DNA from: CAVSJR01 sp963728285
Lineage (GTDB): Bacteria; Actinomycetota; UBA4738; HRBIN12
Direction of reading: 5' to 3'
Assembly: GCA_963728285.1 (NCBI GenBank)
Contig: CAVSJR010000003.1
Coordinates: forward strand, 62,001-126,000
DNA length: 64,000 nucleotides
Shown: positions 32,423 through 40,473 of the stretch, in pieces
Position numbering within the stretch: position 1 is the stretch's first letter
Layout of the letters: each line of letters starts with the position of its first letter
Made by a program: the position numbers and the translations under genes
Notes under the pieces: model-generated
Databases searched by the model: none
Seen by the model: the letters and a program-made list of their open reading frames with translations, nothing else
What the model was told of the DNA's origin: nothing

Positions 32423-33435
32423 GTCCCCTCGTCCCGGCCGAACACGTGGTCCAGCAGCGACTCCGGGTCGGGATCGGCGGCGTTCCATGCCTCCGCGATG
32501 TCGCGGTCGATGTCGGTTCGCACGCGTTCGTGGAGCGCCTCGAGGCCGGCTTCGTCGAGCACGTCCTCACGCCGAAGGTAGTCCGCGAACCGCTCGATCG
32601 GGTCGCGATCGCGCGCCTGTGCCACCTCCTCGCGGGAGCGGTAGCTGCGGTCGTCGTCGTCGGACGTGTGGGGAAGGAAGCGATACGTCTTTGCCTCGAT
32701 CAACGTCGGTCCGTCGCCCGCCCGGGCCCGGTCGACCGCGGTGCGCATCGCGTCGTAGCACTCGAGCACGTCGTTGCCGTCGACCACGACGCCGGGAAAT
32801 CCGTATCCCTCGGCGCGCGAAGCGACGTCGGCGACCGCCATCTGCTTGGACTGCGGGACCGAGATCGCATAGTGGTTGTTCTCGCAGACGAACACCACCG
32901 GCAGTCGGTGGATGCCCGCGAAGTTGAGCCCCTCGTGCCAGTCGCCCTCGCTCGTGGCGCCGTCGCCGAACCAGCACGCGGCCACCGTGTCCTCGCCGCG
33001 GAGCTTCGCGGCATAGGCGACGCCGGCCGCGTGCGGCACCTGCGTTGCGATCGGCGACGATCCGGAGATGATGCCGAGCCTGCGGGAGCCCCAATGGGAC
33101 GGCATCTGTCGGCCGCCCGACGAGGGATCGTCGGCCTTCGAGAACACCCCGAGGAACACCTCGTAGGGCGTCATGCCGGCCACGAGGACGACCGCGAGAT
33201 CGCGGTAGTAGGGGAGCCAGACGTCCTTGCCCGGAGTCAGCGCCCACGCCGTGCCGACCTGGCAGCCCTCGTGGCCCGAGACGGGGACGACGAACGGGGC
33301 CTTTCCCTGGCGATTGAGCCGCAGCGCCGCCTCGTCGCACAAGCGGGCCGTGAGCATCGCGCGGTAGATCGCGACGGCGTCGTCGTCGGAGAGCCCGCGC
33401 GAGCGATGGGCGTTCTCCGTGACCTGGGTCGACAA
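32419..33435 (-). CDS. 2-oxo acid dehydrogenase E1 alpha subunit (copy 1)
   Basis: The thiamine diphosphate-binding alpha subunit, 338 residues. The cofactor motif runs GDGATSEGDWHEGLNFAG to ENNHYAISVP. PVSGHEGCQVGTAWAL, LPYYRDLAVVLVAGM and the phosphorylation-loop-like HTSDDDDRSYRSREEV are typical of E1 alpha. The start appears to be TTG at 33435, with GGAGG 9 bases upstream; no ATG or GTG lies closer to the conserved start. It leads a two-gene unit with the beta subunit. Confidence 0.9.
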   Translation of the reverse strand: MSTQVTENAHRSRGLSDDDAVAIYRAMLTARLCDEAALRLNRQGKAPFVVPVSGHEGCQVGTAWALTPGKDVWLPYYRDLAVVLVAGMTPYEVFLGVFSKADDPSSGGRQMPSHWGSRRLGIISGSSPIATQVPHAAGVAYAAKLRGEDTVAACWFGDGATSEGDWHEGLNFAGIHRLPVVFVCENNHYAISVPQSKQMAVADVASRAEGYGFPGVVVDGNDVLECYDAMRTAVDRARAGDGPTLIEAKTYRFLPHTSDDDDRSYRSREEVAQARDRDPIERFADYLRREDVLDEAGLEALHERVRTDIDRDIAEAWNAADPDPESLLDHVFGRDEGT

Positions 33436-33545
33436 CCCCTAGCCTCCTGCTTCGCCTCCGGCGTCGCTTCGGTCACTGTACCCCGCGGTGTCCGCGCAGG
33501 CATCCTACGAACGGCCCCGGACGTCCGGCCCATGCCGCCCCACAC

Positions 33546-34677
33546 TCATGCCCCGAGCACCTCCTGTCGGGGTGGATCCGGACCCGCGTGGTAGGGAGCA
33601 CCGCCGGGACGGAACCACCGGACCTCACCGCTCGGGTCCCGGCGGAGCTCCCAGCCGTGCTCGTGCACGAGCTTGTGGTGAAAGGTGCAGATCAACACCA
33701 GGTTTGCCAGGTCGGTGGTCCCTCCTCGCTTCCACCACACGATGTGATGGGCCTGCGTGAACTGTCGGGCCCCACACCCGGGGAACCGGCACTCGGCGTC
33801 GCGGTAGCGAAGCTGGCGCACCATGGCCGCAGACGGCTCCCTCGAGATCCGACCGAGCGCAAGGGGCTGGCCGTGCTCGTCCTCGATCACCGTCTGGATC
33901 CGAGCGTCACAGGCAAGGCGCCGGGCGGTCTCGGGATGGTGCCACCCCGCCGTCTTCGAGTGATGCTCCTCCACGGCCTGTCTCCAGGGATGCCAGGGGG
34001 GCATGCACCACCACCGTGGCCCGATCCGGATCGGGATCAGACCCCAGGCGAGAAGAGCACAGCGCCACGAGGGCATCGGCCCGTCTGGCCTCGGCACAGG
34101 TGGGATCGTCTTCTCCCGGCATCTGAGGCACTCGCTCGGCAGCTCGTCCGAGCGCCCGTGCCACCACCGCCCCGGAGGCGGCGGGAAGCTCCGCGGCAAG
34201 GCCGAAGCGCCTGCCGTCGTCGGACCACCACCACGACACGAAGCGGGCACGCTCGGCATCGACCGTCTCCTCGATCGATCCCGAGGCGGCAAGATCCCCT
34301 CTGCGACGGATGGCCGCACACGAGACCCCACCCGCCCAGGCAAGGAGCCTTCCCTCGGTCTCGGGGGTGGCGAACCGGCAGAGCTCCACGACCTTGTCGA
34401 CCGACAGCTCACCGCAGGCGAAGGCCTGCGAGATCCGAGGCAGGTCTCCCAGGGCATGCGAGGCCGCGATCCAGCGACGGGCCTTCCAGTGGGAGATCCC
34501 GTAGCGCATGGACAGCCAGTGGGCCATGTCTCGGGCACCCCAGTCTCGCCACAGCTCCCGGCGATCACCCCTCGCGATCGCCTCGAACATCGCTCGCTGG
34601 GCATCACAGGCTCGGGCATGGCAGGCGTCGATGCCCTCGATCAGCTCGTCGTCGGTTTGCTCGTCGCGGTCGTGCAC
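33546..34677 (-). CDS. DUF222/HNH endonuclease domain protein (13E12 type, one frameshift)
   Basis: An actinobacterial protein of the REP13E12 kind. The N-terminal DUF222 region runs through residues about 1-250 (ISHWKARRWIAASHALGDLP, AFACGELSVDKVVELCRFAT, DPDRATVVVHAPLASLETG). An HNH nuclease domain follows with ECRFPGCGARQFTQAHHIVW, LANLVLICTFHHKLVHEHGW, the His-Asn-His pattern intact. One extra G near 33943 (GGCGGGGTGG) breaks the frame; without it the text reads EDGGWHHPETARRLACD. The GTG at 34677 has GAGG upstream; a GTG at 34698 is possible. A perfect SOS box controls it, as for many 13E12 genes in Mycobacterium tuberculosis. The nuclease's target is unknown; these proteins are sometimes mobile. 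Confidence 0.87.
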
Positions 34678-34716
34678 CCCGACCTCACATGGGGTCACGG
34701 GGGAGGAGGGACACTC

Positions 34717-34745
34717 ATCGTATCGAACACATGTTCGAAAGTCAA
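34717..34745 (-). promoter_or_regulatory. Promoter of the DUF222-HNH gene (TTGACT-17-TACGAT)
   Basis: On the minus strand TTGACT (34745-34740), a 17-base spacer and TACGAT (34722-34717). Spacing is ideal and the SOS box lies within the spacer. Confidence 0.7.
34723..34738. promoter_or_regulatory. LexA (SOS) box upstream of the DUF222-HNH gene
   Basis: TCGAACACATGTTCGA matches the actinobacterial LexA consensus TCGAAC-N4-GTTCGA at every fixed position. It lies exactly between the -35 and -10 boxes of the DUF222 promoter. Confidence 0.88.
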
Positions 34746-34800
34746 GAGATCCGGCCGATTCCGATACGGGGCCGGTTGATCCACGCGCCCGGGTGGGCAA

Positions 34801-34820
34801 ATACCCCCCCGGGGTATACT
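34801..34820 (+). promoter_or_regulatory. CsoR operator overlapping the csoR-copA promoter
   Basis: Inverted repeat ATACCCC-CCC-GGGGTAT (34801-34817), the kind of G/C-run palindrome bound by copper-sensing CsoR. It overlaps a TATACT -10 box at 34815-34820, so bound repressor would block transcription. No clear -35 is visible. Confidence 0.75.
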
Positions 34821-34870
34821 TCGGGCTGCAGCGGCCGGCGGAGGCGCAGGCCAGGCAGGAGGATCGCGAC

Positions 34871-35146
34871 GTGTACGGCTACGGGCCCAAGAAGAAGGAG
34901 TTCCAGGATCGGCTTCGCCGCATCGAGGGCCAGGTTCGAGGCCTCCAGCGCATGGTGGACGAGGATCAGTACTGCATCGACATCCTCACGCAGGTGAACT
35001 CGGTCACGTCGGCGTTGAAGGCGGTGGCGATGGGGCTGCTCGACGAGCACGTCCGCCATTGCGTGCGCGAGAGTATCGAGCGCGGGGAGGGCGACGAGAA
35101 GATGGAGGAGCTCATGTCCGCCGTCGCTCGCTTCGCGGGGAGATAG
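34871..35146 (+). CDS. csoR: CsoR-type copper-sensing repressor
   Basis: A 91-residue all-helical metal-responsive repressor. RLRRIEGQVRGLQRMVDED is the family hallmark, and the copper ligands are in place: Cys35 (QYCIDIL), His60 and Cys64 (EHVRHC). In the family, Cu(I) binding to these residues releases the repressor from DNA. GTG start with AGGAGG 8 bases upstream. The gene is followed four bases later by copA and preceded by a matching operator, so autoregulation together with copA is likely. Confidence 0.93.
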   Translation: MYGYGPKKKEFQDRLRRIEGQVRGLQRMVDEDQYCIDILTQVNSVTSALKAVAMGLLDEHVRHCVRESIERGEGDEKMEELMSAVARFAGR

Positions 35147-35150
35147 CGCC

Positions 35151-37340
35151 GTGTCGAGCCATGCCACGAAGCCGCGGAGCGTGAGCGTCCAGGCGAACGA
35201 CGAGCCACTCGATCATCTCGAGGAGCTTCGACTGGACGTCGTGGGGATGACGTGCGGCTCGTGCGCGGCGCGCGTGGAGCGGACGCTCAACAAGCAGCCG
35301 GGCGTGCGAGCGCGCGTGAACTTCGCGACCGGTCAGGCGACCGTGCGGCTCGCCGGCGAGGCGCCCGGCCTCGAGGCGCTCCGGGCGGCCGTGAAGGAGC
35401 GCGGCTACGACATCGTGCCGCACCGCGACGAGGCGGAGGAGGCCGCGAGAGAGCAGGAACGCTCCCTTCGAACCCGCTTGTTCGTGGCCTGGCCGCTCGG
35501 CATCGCCACGATGGTGCTCACCATGGGGTTCATGGATGAGGGCTGGGCCAGATGGGCCGCGTTCGCCCTGGCGACCCCCGTCCAGTTCTACGCGGGCTGG
35601 CCGTTCCTCAAGGGGGCGGCGATCCGCACGCGGCACCTCACCGCGAACATGGACACGCTCATCGCGCTCGGAACCCTCTCGGCCTACGCGTACTCCGTGT
35701 GGGCGCTGCTCCACATGGAGGAGCTGTACTTCGACAGCGCGGCCGTCATCATCGCCTTCATCCTCCTCGGCCGGTACCTGGAGGCGCGGGCGAAGGGCCG
35801 TGCGTCGGAGGCGATCACGAGGCTGCTCGAGCTCGGCGCCAAGGACGCCCTCGTCGTGCGGGATGGAAAGGAGATGCGCGTGCCGGTCGACGCGGTGAAG
35901 GTCGGGTGGCGTGTCCGCGTGAAGCCCGGGGAGCGGATTCCGGTCGACGGCCTCGTGCTCGAAGGCTCCGGCGCGATCGACGAGTCGATGCTGACGGGGG
36001 AGTCCATGCCGGTCGAGGTGGCCGTGGGCGACACGGTGGCAGGAGCGACGTTCAACACCGACGGGACGCTCCTGATCGAGGCGACGCGCGTCGGCGCCGA
36101 CACCGCGCTCGCCCAGATCGCGCGCCTCGTCGCCGAGGCCCAGGGATCGAAGGCCCCGATCGAGCGGCTCGTCGACCGCGTCGCCGGGATCTTCGTGCCG
36201 GTCGTCCTCCTGCTCGCCGCCGTCACCGCGGCCGCATGGTTCGCGAGCACCGGGGACGTCCGGGAGGCGCTCGTCCCGGCGGTCGCCGTGCTGATCATCG
36301 CGTGTCCGTGCGCCCTCGGCCTGGCGACCCCGGCGGCCGTCATGGTCGGAACGGGCCGCGGCGCCGAGCTCGGCATCCTGATCGGCGGCGGCGAGGTGCT
36401 GGAGCGTTCGCGGTCCGTCGACGTGGTCGTGTTCGACAAGACCGGAACCCTGACCGAGGGACGGATGCGTCTTCGGGCCGTCATCGGGGACGAGCGAACG
36501 CTCGCCCTCGCGGCCGCGGCCGAGGCCGGCAGCGAGCATCCGATCGCCTCCGCGGTCGTCGACGGCGCGCGCCATCGAGGGGTGGTCGTCCCCCCGGCCA
36601 CCGACTTCCGCGCGGTCCCGGGGCGAGGGGTCCGTGCATCGGTGGAGGGCACCGAGGTGCTGGTCGGACGCCGGCGGTTCCTCGAGGAGGCCGGGATGCG
36701 CCTGCCGCCCGAGATCGTGAGCGAATCGGAGCGGCTGCAGGAGGGCGGGGCGTCGGTGTTCTGGGCCGGGTGGGACGGGGCGGCGCGCGGCGTCCTCGCG
36801 GTCGCGGACACCCTGAAGGACGGCGCCGCCGAGGCCGTGCGCAGCGTTCGCGACATGGGGATCGAGGCGGTGATGATCACCGGCGACGACCGGGCCGTGG
36901 GAGAGGCCGTCGCCCGCGAGGTCGGCATCGATCGCGTGCTCGCGGACGTGGACCCGGGACGCAAGGTCGAGGCCATCCGCGCCCTGCAGGAGGAGGGACA
37001 CGTCGTCGCAATGGTCGGCGACGGCATCAACGACGGGCCGGCGCTGGCGCAGGCGGATCTCGGCATCGCGATCGGGACCGGGACCGACGTCGCGATCGAG
37101 GCCTCCGATCTCACGCTCGTGGGCGGCGATCTCGCCGGCGTGCCGAGGGCGATCCGGCTGTCGCGCAGGACCTTCACCACGATCGCGCAGAACCTGGGAT
37201 GGGCGTTCGTCTACAACGTCGCGGCGATTCCCCTCGCGGCCCTCGGGCTGCTGAACCCCGTGATCGCCGGCGCGGCGATGGCGTTCTCATCCGTCTCGGT
37301 CGTGGCCAACTCCCTTCGCCTCAAGCGCTTCACCGAATGA
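35151..37340 (+). CDS. copA: Copper-exporting P-type ATPase
   Basis: A 729-residue P1B-type ATPase that pumps Cu(I) out of the cytoplasm. An N-terminal heavy-metal domain has GMTCGSC (Cys35, Cys38). The actuator motif is LTGESMPVEV, the membrane metal site is CPC in IIACPCALGLATP, the phosphorylated Asp lies in VVFDKTGTLTEG, and SEHPIA and MVGDGINDGPALAQADLG complete the P and N domains. Eight membrane segments are expected and visible in order. The GTG start is 4 bases after csoR. The CsoR context and the CPC motif argue for copper over zinc or cadmium. Confidence 0.94.
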   Translation: MSSHATKPRSVSVQANDEPLDHLEELRLDVVGMTCGSCAARVERTLNKQPGVRARVNFATGQATVRLAGEAPGLEALRAAVKERGYDIVPHRDEAEEAAREQERSLRTRLFVAWPLGIATMVLTMGFMDEGWARWAAFALATPVQFYAGWPFLKGAAIRTRHLTANMDTLIALGTLSAYAYSVWALLHMEELYFDSAAVIIAFILLGRYLEARAKGRASEAITRLLELGAKDALVVRDGKEMRVPVDAVKVGWRVRVKPGERIPVDGLVLEGSGAIDESMLTGESMPVEVAVGDTVAGATFNTDGTLLIEATRVGADTALAQIARLVAEAQGSKAPIERLVDRVAGIFVPVVLLLAAVTAAAWFASTGDVREALVPAVAVLIIACPCALGLATPAAVMVGTGRGAELGILIGGGEVLERSRSVDVVVFDKTGTLTEGRMRLRAVIGDERTLALAAAAEAGSEHPIASAVVDGARHRGVVVPPATDFRAVPGRGVRASVEGTEVLVGRRRFLEEAGMRLPPEIVSESERLQEGGASVFWAGWDGAARGVLAVADTLKDGAAEAVRSVRDMGIEAVMITGDDRAVGEAVAREVGIDRVLADVDPGRKVEAIRALQEEGHVVAMVGDGINDGPALAQADLGIAIGTGTDVAIEASDLTLVGGDLAGVPRAIRLSRRTFTTIAQNLGWAFVYNVAAIPLAALGLLNPVIAGAAMAFSSVSVVANSLRLKRFTE

Positions 37341-37397
37341 GGACGAGCGGCGTGCGGTGAAGCCGGGCTCGTGGAGATGCGGGCCGTGCGCCGGCGG

Positions 37398-37941
37398 CTA
37401 CTCGCCGGTGAGCCCGTCCACCGACTCCCGGAGGAGGTCGGCATGGCCGTTGTGCCGCGCGTACTCCTCGATCATGTGGAGCAGGATCCATCGAAGACTG
37501 GGTGCCTGCCCGTGGTAGTCGTCGAGCACCGCGGCCGGCCGATCCAGGCCGCCGTCGGCCAGCGCCTCCGCGACCAGGCGCGCGGGAGCGGGCGACGGCA
37601 TCCTGCCAGAGCGTACGGAGCTCCTCTGGGGTGTCCTCGGCGGCCGAGTGCCAGTCCCAGTCGCGGTCGGCCTCCCAGTCGACCGTGTCCCACGGGGGTG
37701 TCTTGCCTCGCCCATACAGCCGCCGGGAGAACCAGAGATCCTCGACGTAGGCCATGTGCTTGAGCAGCCCGCCGAGCGTCATCGACGAGGCGGCCGTCGT
37801 CGCCCGCAGGCCGGCCGCGTCCAGTCCCGAGCACTTCCACGCGAGCGTGGCGCGCTGGAACTCCAGGAAGCCGAGGACGCTGGCCGTCTCGTCGGCCGCG
37901 AGGGGAGGTTCCGGGCGACCCTGCTCGTCCAGGTCGGTCAT
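37398..37941 (-). CDS. DinB/DUF664 family protein (one frameshift)
   Basis: A small four-helix-bundle protein (180 residues when corrected) of the DinB-like superfamily, which includes mycothiol- or bacillithiol-dependent enzymes. Seen: ASSMTLGGLLKHMAYVEDLW with a metal-ligand His, the WDWHSAAEDTPEELRTLWQD segment and the C-terminal SLRWILLHMIEEYARHNGHA with the other His ligands. One extra base in the run CGCGCGCC near 37585 shifts the frame. It is convergent with copA. The reaction is unknown; thiol transfer is a family-based guess. Confidence 0.83.
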
Positions 37942-38116
37942 GGGGGTGAGTCTACCGGCGCGACCACCGGCCGCCCCCGCCCGGCGGGAGCCGGGAATTC
38001 GGTGCGCATGGGCCGGTGTTCCACCCACAGGACGCCGATATCCCCCGAGGACAACGAGCCTCAGGTGATCCAGCCCACCGAAGCGGGAAAGATCGTCCCG
38101 TGCCCGTGGCGCCAAG

Positions 38117-38122
38117 GTAGCC
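38117..38122 (+). promoter_or_regulatory. -10 box (TAGCCT) for the thioredoxin-like gene
   Basis: TAGCCT lies 8 bases before the A at 38131, which begins a five-codon reading frame (MDERL, stop at 38148). The main ATG at 38154 with AAAGG upstream would then have a 23-base leader. Confidence 0.4.
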
Positions 38123-38153
38123 TGAGTTGGATGGACGAAAGGTTGTGAACGAG

Positions 38154-38954
38154 ATGGGACAGGTATTGGAGCAGCGGCCGACCGTCGTCGACGTCACGGA
38201 TGCGACGTTCGAGCAGATGGTCGTCCAGGAATCGAAGACGCGGCCGGTCGTGGTCGATCTGTGGGCCGAGTGGTGCGGGCCGTGCAAGTCGCTCGGTCCG
38301 ATCCTGGAGAAGGTGGCCGGCGAGCGTGGGGGCCAGTTTCTCCTCGCGAAGCTCGATGTGGACACGAACCCGTCCACCGCCCAGGCGTTCGGCGTGCAGA
38401 GCATCCCGACGGTCGTGGCGTTCAAGGACGGACAGCCCGTCAACGGATTCGTCGGCGCGTATCCCGAGCAGGCGGTCAACGAGTTCGTGGATTCCATCCT
38501 GCCGAGCGAGGCGGATGTCGAGGTCGAGGAGGCGAAGGCCGAGGAGCTCGCGGGCGACGTCGAGGGAGCCGAGCAGGCGTACCGCGATGCGCTCGCGGAG
38601 GACCCCGACAACCGTGACGCCCGCGTCGGCCTCGCGCGGATCCTCGTTCAGCGGGGACTCCTCGATGAGGCCAGGGAGCTCATCGCGCCGGTGCTCCCCG
38701 ATGCCGCGGCGGAGCGCGTCGCCTCGGCGATCAGGGTCCGGACGTGGGCGGACGAGCCGGGAACGGACGAGCTCGCCGAGGCGAAGCGGCTGGCGTCGGC
38801 CGAGCAGTGGGAGCCGGCGCTCGTGAAGATGCTGACGCTGGTGCGGGAACGCCCCGATGCGCGCGAGGCGATGATCGACGTGTTCAACGTCCTGAGCGAC
38901 GACGACGCCCTGGTGCTCGAGTACCGGCGCAAGCTCGCGAGCGCCCTCTTCTAG
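38154..38954 (+). CDS. Thioredoxin-domain co-chaperone (CnoX/YbbN-like)
   Basis: A 266-residue protein: a thioredoxin domain (residues about 10-115) with the active site WCGPC (Cys41, Cys44) and a cis-Pro in QSIPTVVAFK, followed by a TPR-like helical domain (EGAEQAYRDALAEDPDNRDA, GLLDEARELI, YRRKLASALF). This arrangement is that of CnoX/YbbN, which protects unfolded proteins under oxidative stress and hands them to chaperones. E. coli CnoX lacks a working CxxC; here both Cys are present, so it may have redox activity. The start choice is ATG 38154 (AAAGG 11 bases upstream); GTG 38145 is possible. The methyltransferase gene follows after 10 bases. Confidence 0.88.
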   Translation: MGQVLEQRPTVVDVTDATFEQMVVQESKTRPVVVDLWAEWCGPCKSLGPILEKVAGERGGQFLLAKLDVDTNPSTAQAFGVQSIPTVVAFKDGQPVNGFVGAYPEQAVNEFVDSILPSEADVEVEEAKAEELAGDVEGAEQAYRDALAEDPDNRDARVGLARILVQRGLLDEARELIAPVLPDAAAERVASAIRVRTWADEPGTDELAEAKRLASAEQWEPALVKMLTLVRERPDAREAMIDVFNVLSDDDALVLEYRRKLASALF

Positions 38955-38964
38955 GGAGCGAGCC

Positions 38965-39705
38965 ATGGCCGACGTCCACGATCAGATCCGAGACTTCTGG
39001 GACAAGGACGCGGAGACCTACGATCGCTCGCCCTCGCACTCCGCATCGGACCCGGTCGAGGCGGCGGCGTGGCGCGCCGCGATCCGTCGCGCGCTCCCCG
39101 ATCCGCCCGCTCGCGTCCTCGACGTCGGGGCGGGCACCGGCGCGATGGCGCTGCTCGCCGCGGAGCTCGGATACCGAGTGACGGCGCTCGACGTCTCCGA
39201 GGGCATGCTCGCGCAGGCGCGCTCGAAGGCGGAGGAACGAGGCCTCGACATCGAGTTCGTCGTCGGCTCGTCGACGTCCCCGCCGGCGGGCCCGTTCGAT
39301 GCGGTGATGGAGCGCCACGTCCTGTGGACGACGCCGAAGCCGGCCGAGGCGCTGTCGGCGTGGCGGGCATCGGCGCCGGGCGGCAGGCTCGTGTTGTTCG
39401 AGGGGATCTGGGGTCGCCACGACCTGGTCCAGCGCGCGAAGGACGTCGCCATCGATGCATTTCAGCGCCTCTACCGGATCCCGCACGACCACCATGCGGA
39501 CTACGATCCCGACGTCCTGGCGCAGCTTCCCCTGGCCCGGCTTCCGTCGGCGGAGCCGCTGATTCGCGTCGTCTACGACGGCGGGTGGCGCGGGGTACGC
39601 ATTCAACGGCTCTACGACGTCGAATGGGCGCGGCGGCTGCAATCACCGCTCGGCCTCGGCTGGCTCGAGTCCATCCCTCAGTTCGCGCTCGCCGCCGACG
39701 CGTGA
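38965..39705 (+). CDS. Class I SAM-dependent methyltransferase
   Basis: A 246-residue methyltransferase with a Rossmann fold. The SAM-binding motif I is VLDVGAGTGAMALLAAELG, motif II ALDVSEGMLAQA, and PFDAVMERHVLWTTPKPAEA takes the place of motif IV. The first residues (DQIRDFWDKDAETYDRSP) are typical of small-molecule methyltransferases of the UbiE/SmtA group. It follows the thioredoxin-like gene by 10 bases with GGAG upstream, probably an operon. The substrate is unknown. Confidence 0.9.
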   Translation: MADVHDQIRDFWDKDAETYDRSPSHSASDPVEAAAWRAAIRRALPDPPARVLDVGAGTGAMALLAAELGYRVTALDVSEGMLAQARSKAEERGLDIEFVVGSSTSPPAGPFDAVMERHVLWTTPKPAEALSAWRASAPGGRLVLFEGIWGRHDLVQRAKDVAIDAFQRLYRIPHDHHADYDPDVLAQLPLARLPSAEPLIRVVYDGGWRGVRIQRLYDVEWARRLQSPLGLGWLESIPQFALAADA

Positions 39706-39712
39706 GCGCCGG

Positions 39713-40459
39713 TCAGGCGCCGAGCGCTCGAGCGGGCTGCCGCTCGACCGCCCCGGACCGCCGACCGAGCGAGGCGTCGGAGAACCCGAGGAGATCGTCG
39801 CCGGGCGGCGGCCCGAGCTCCAGGCCGAAGACGTCCTCGAACCGCCGGACCACGATCGGGGCGAATTCCTCCACGGTGATGGTTCGTCCCGCGAGCTCGG
39901 ACAGCGATGTGACGCCCGTGGCCGACAGCCCGCACGGCACGATGGCGTCGTACCACGACAGATCCGTCGTGCAGTTGACGGCGAAGCCGTGAAGGGTCAC
40001 CCGCATCCGCTTGATCCGGACCCCGATCGCGCAGACCTTCCGCGTCCCCGACCACACGCCGGTCTGGATCGGGCTGCGCTCCAACGCCACCCCGAGATCG
40101 GCTCCCGCTCGGATGACGACCTCCTCGAGCCGGCGGACGTAGCGCATGGCGTCCGGTCGCCCGCCGAGATCCACGATCGGGTACCCGACCAGCTGTCCGG
40201 GCCCGTGGAAGGTGAGGGACCCGCCCCGGTCGATGTGGTGCACCCGGGCTCCTCGAGCCTCGATCGCGTCCGCGGTCCACACGAGGTGGTCCGGCTTGGA
40301 GGAGCGTCCGGCCGTGTACACCGGCGGATGCTCCAGCACGATGAGCGTGTCGGCGATCTCCCCGGCCAGACGGCGGTCGGCGAGGTCGTGCATGGCCCCG
40401 TCGGCCGCCCGGTAGTCGATGAGGCCGGCCGGCCGGAGGAGCACTCCCGTCTTCGGCAT
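39713..40459 (-). CDS. lipB: Octanoyltransferase
   Basis: LipB moves octanoyl groups from acyl carrier protein to the lipoyl domains of E2 and GcvH proteins. The 248-residue protein shows RGGSLTFHGPGQLVGYPIVD, the catalytic Lys region KVCAIGVRIKRMRVTLHGFA and the catalytic Cys in PCGLSATGVTSLSELAG. It is the last gene of the E3-E1alpha-E1beta-E2-lipB unit, 14 bases after the E2 stop, which fits its job of loading the E2 lipoyl domain. The C-terminal tail (about 35 residues) is unconserved. Confidence 0.93.
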   Translation of the reverse strand: MPKTGVLLRPAGLIDYRAADGAMHDLADRRLAGEIADTLIVLEHPPVYTAGRSSKPDHLVWTADAIEARGARVHHIDRGGSLTFHGPGQLVGYPIVDLGGRPDAMRYVRRLEEVVIRAGADLGVALERSPIQTGVWSGTRKVCAIGVRIKRMRVTLHGFAVNCTTDLSWYDAIVPCGLSATGVTSLSELAGRTITVEEFAPIVVRRFEDVFGLELGPPPGDDLLGFSDASLGRRSGAVERQPARALGA

Positions 40460-40473
40460 GTGGTCGGCCCGGC

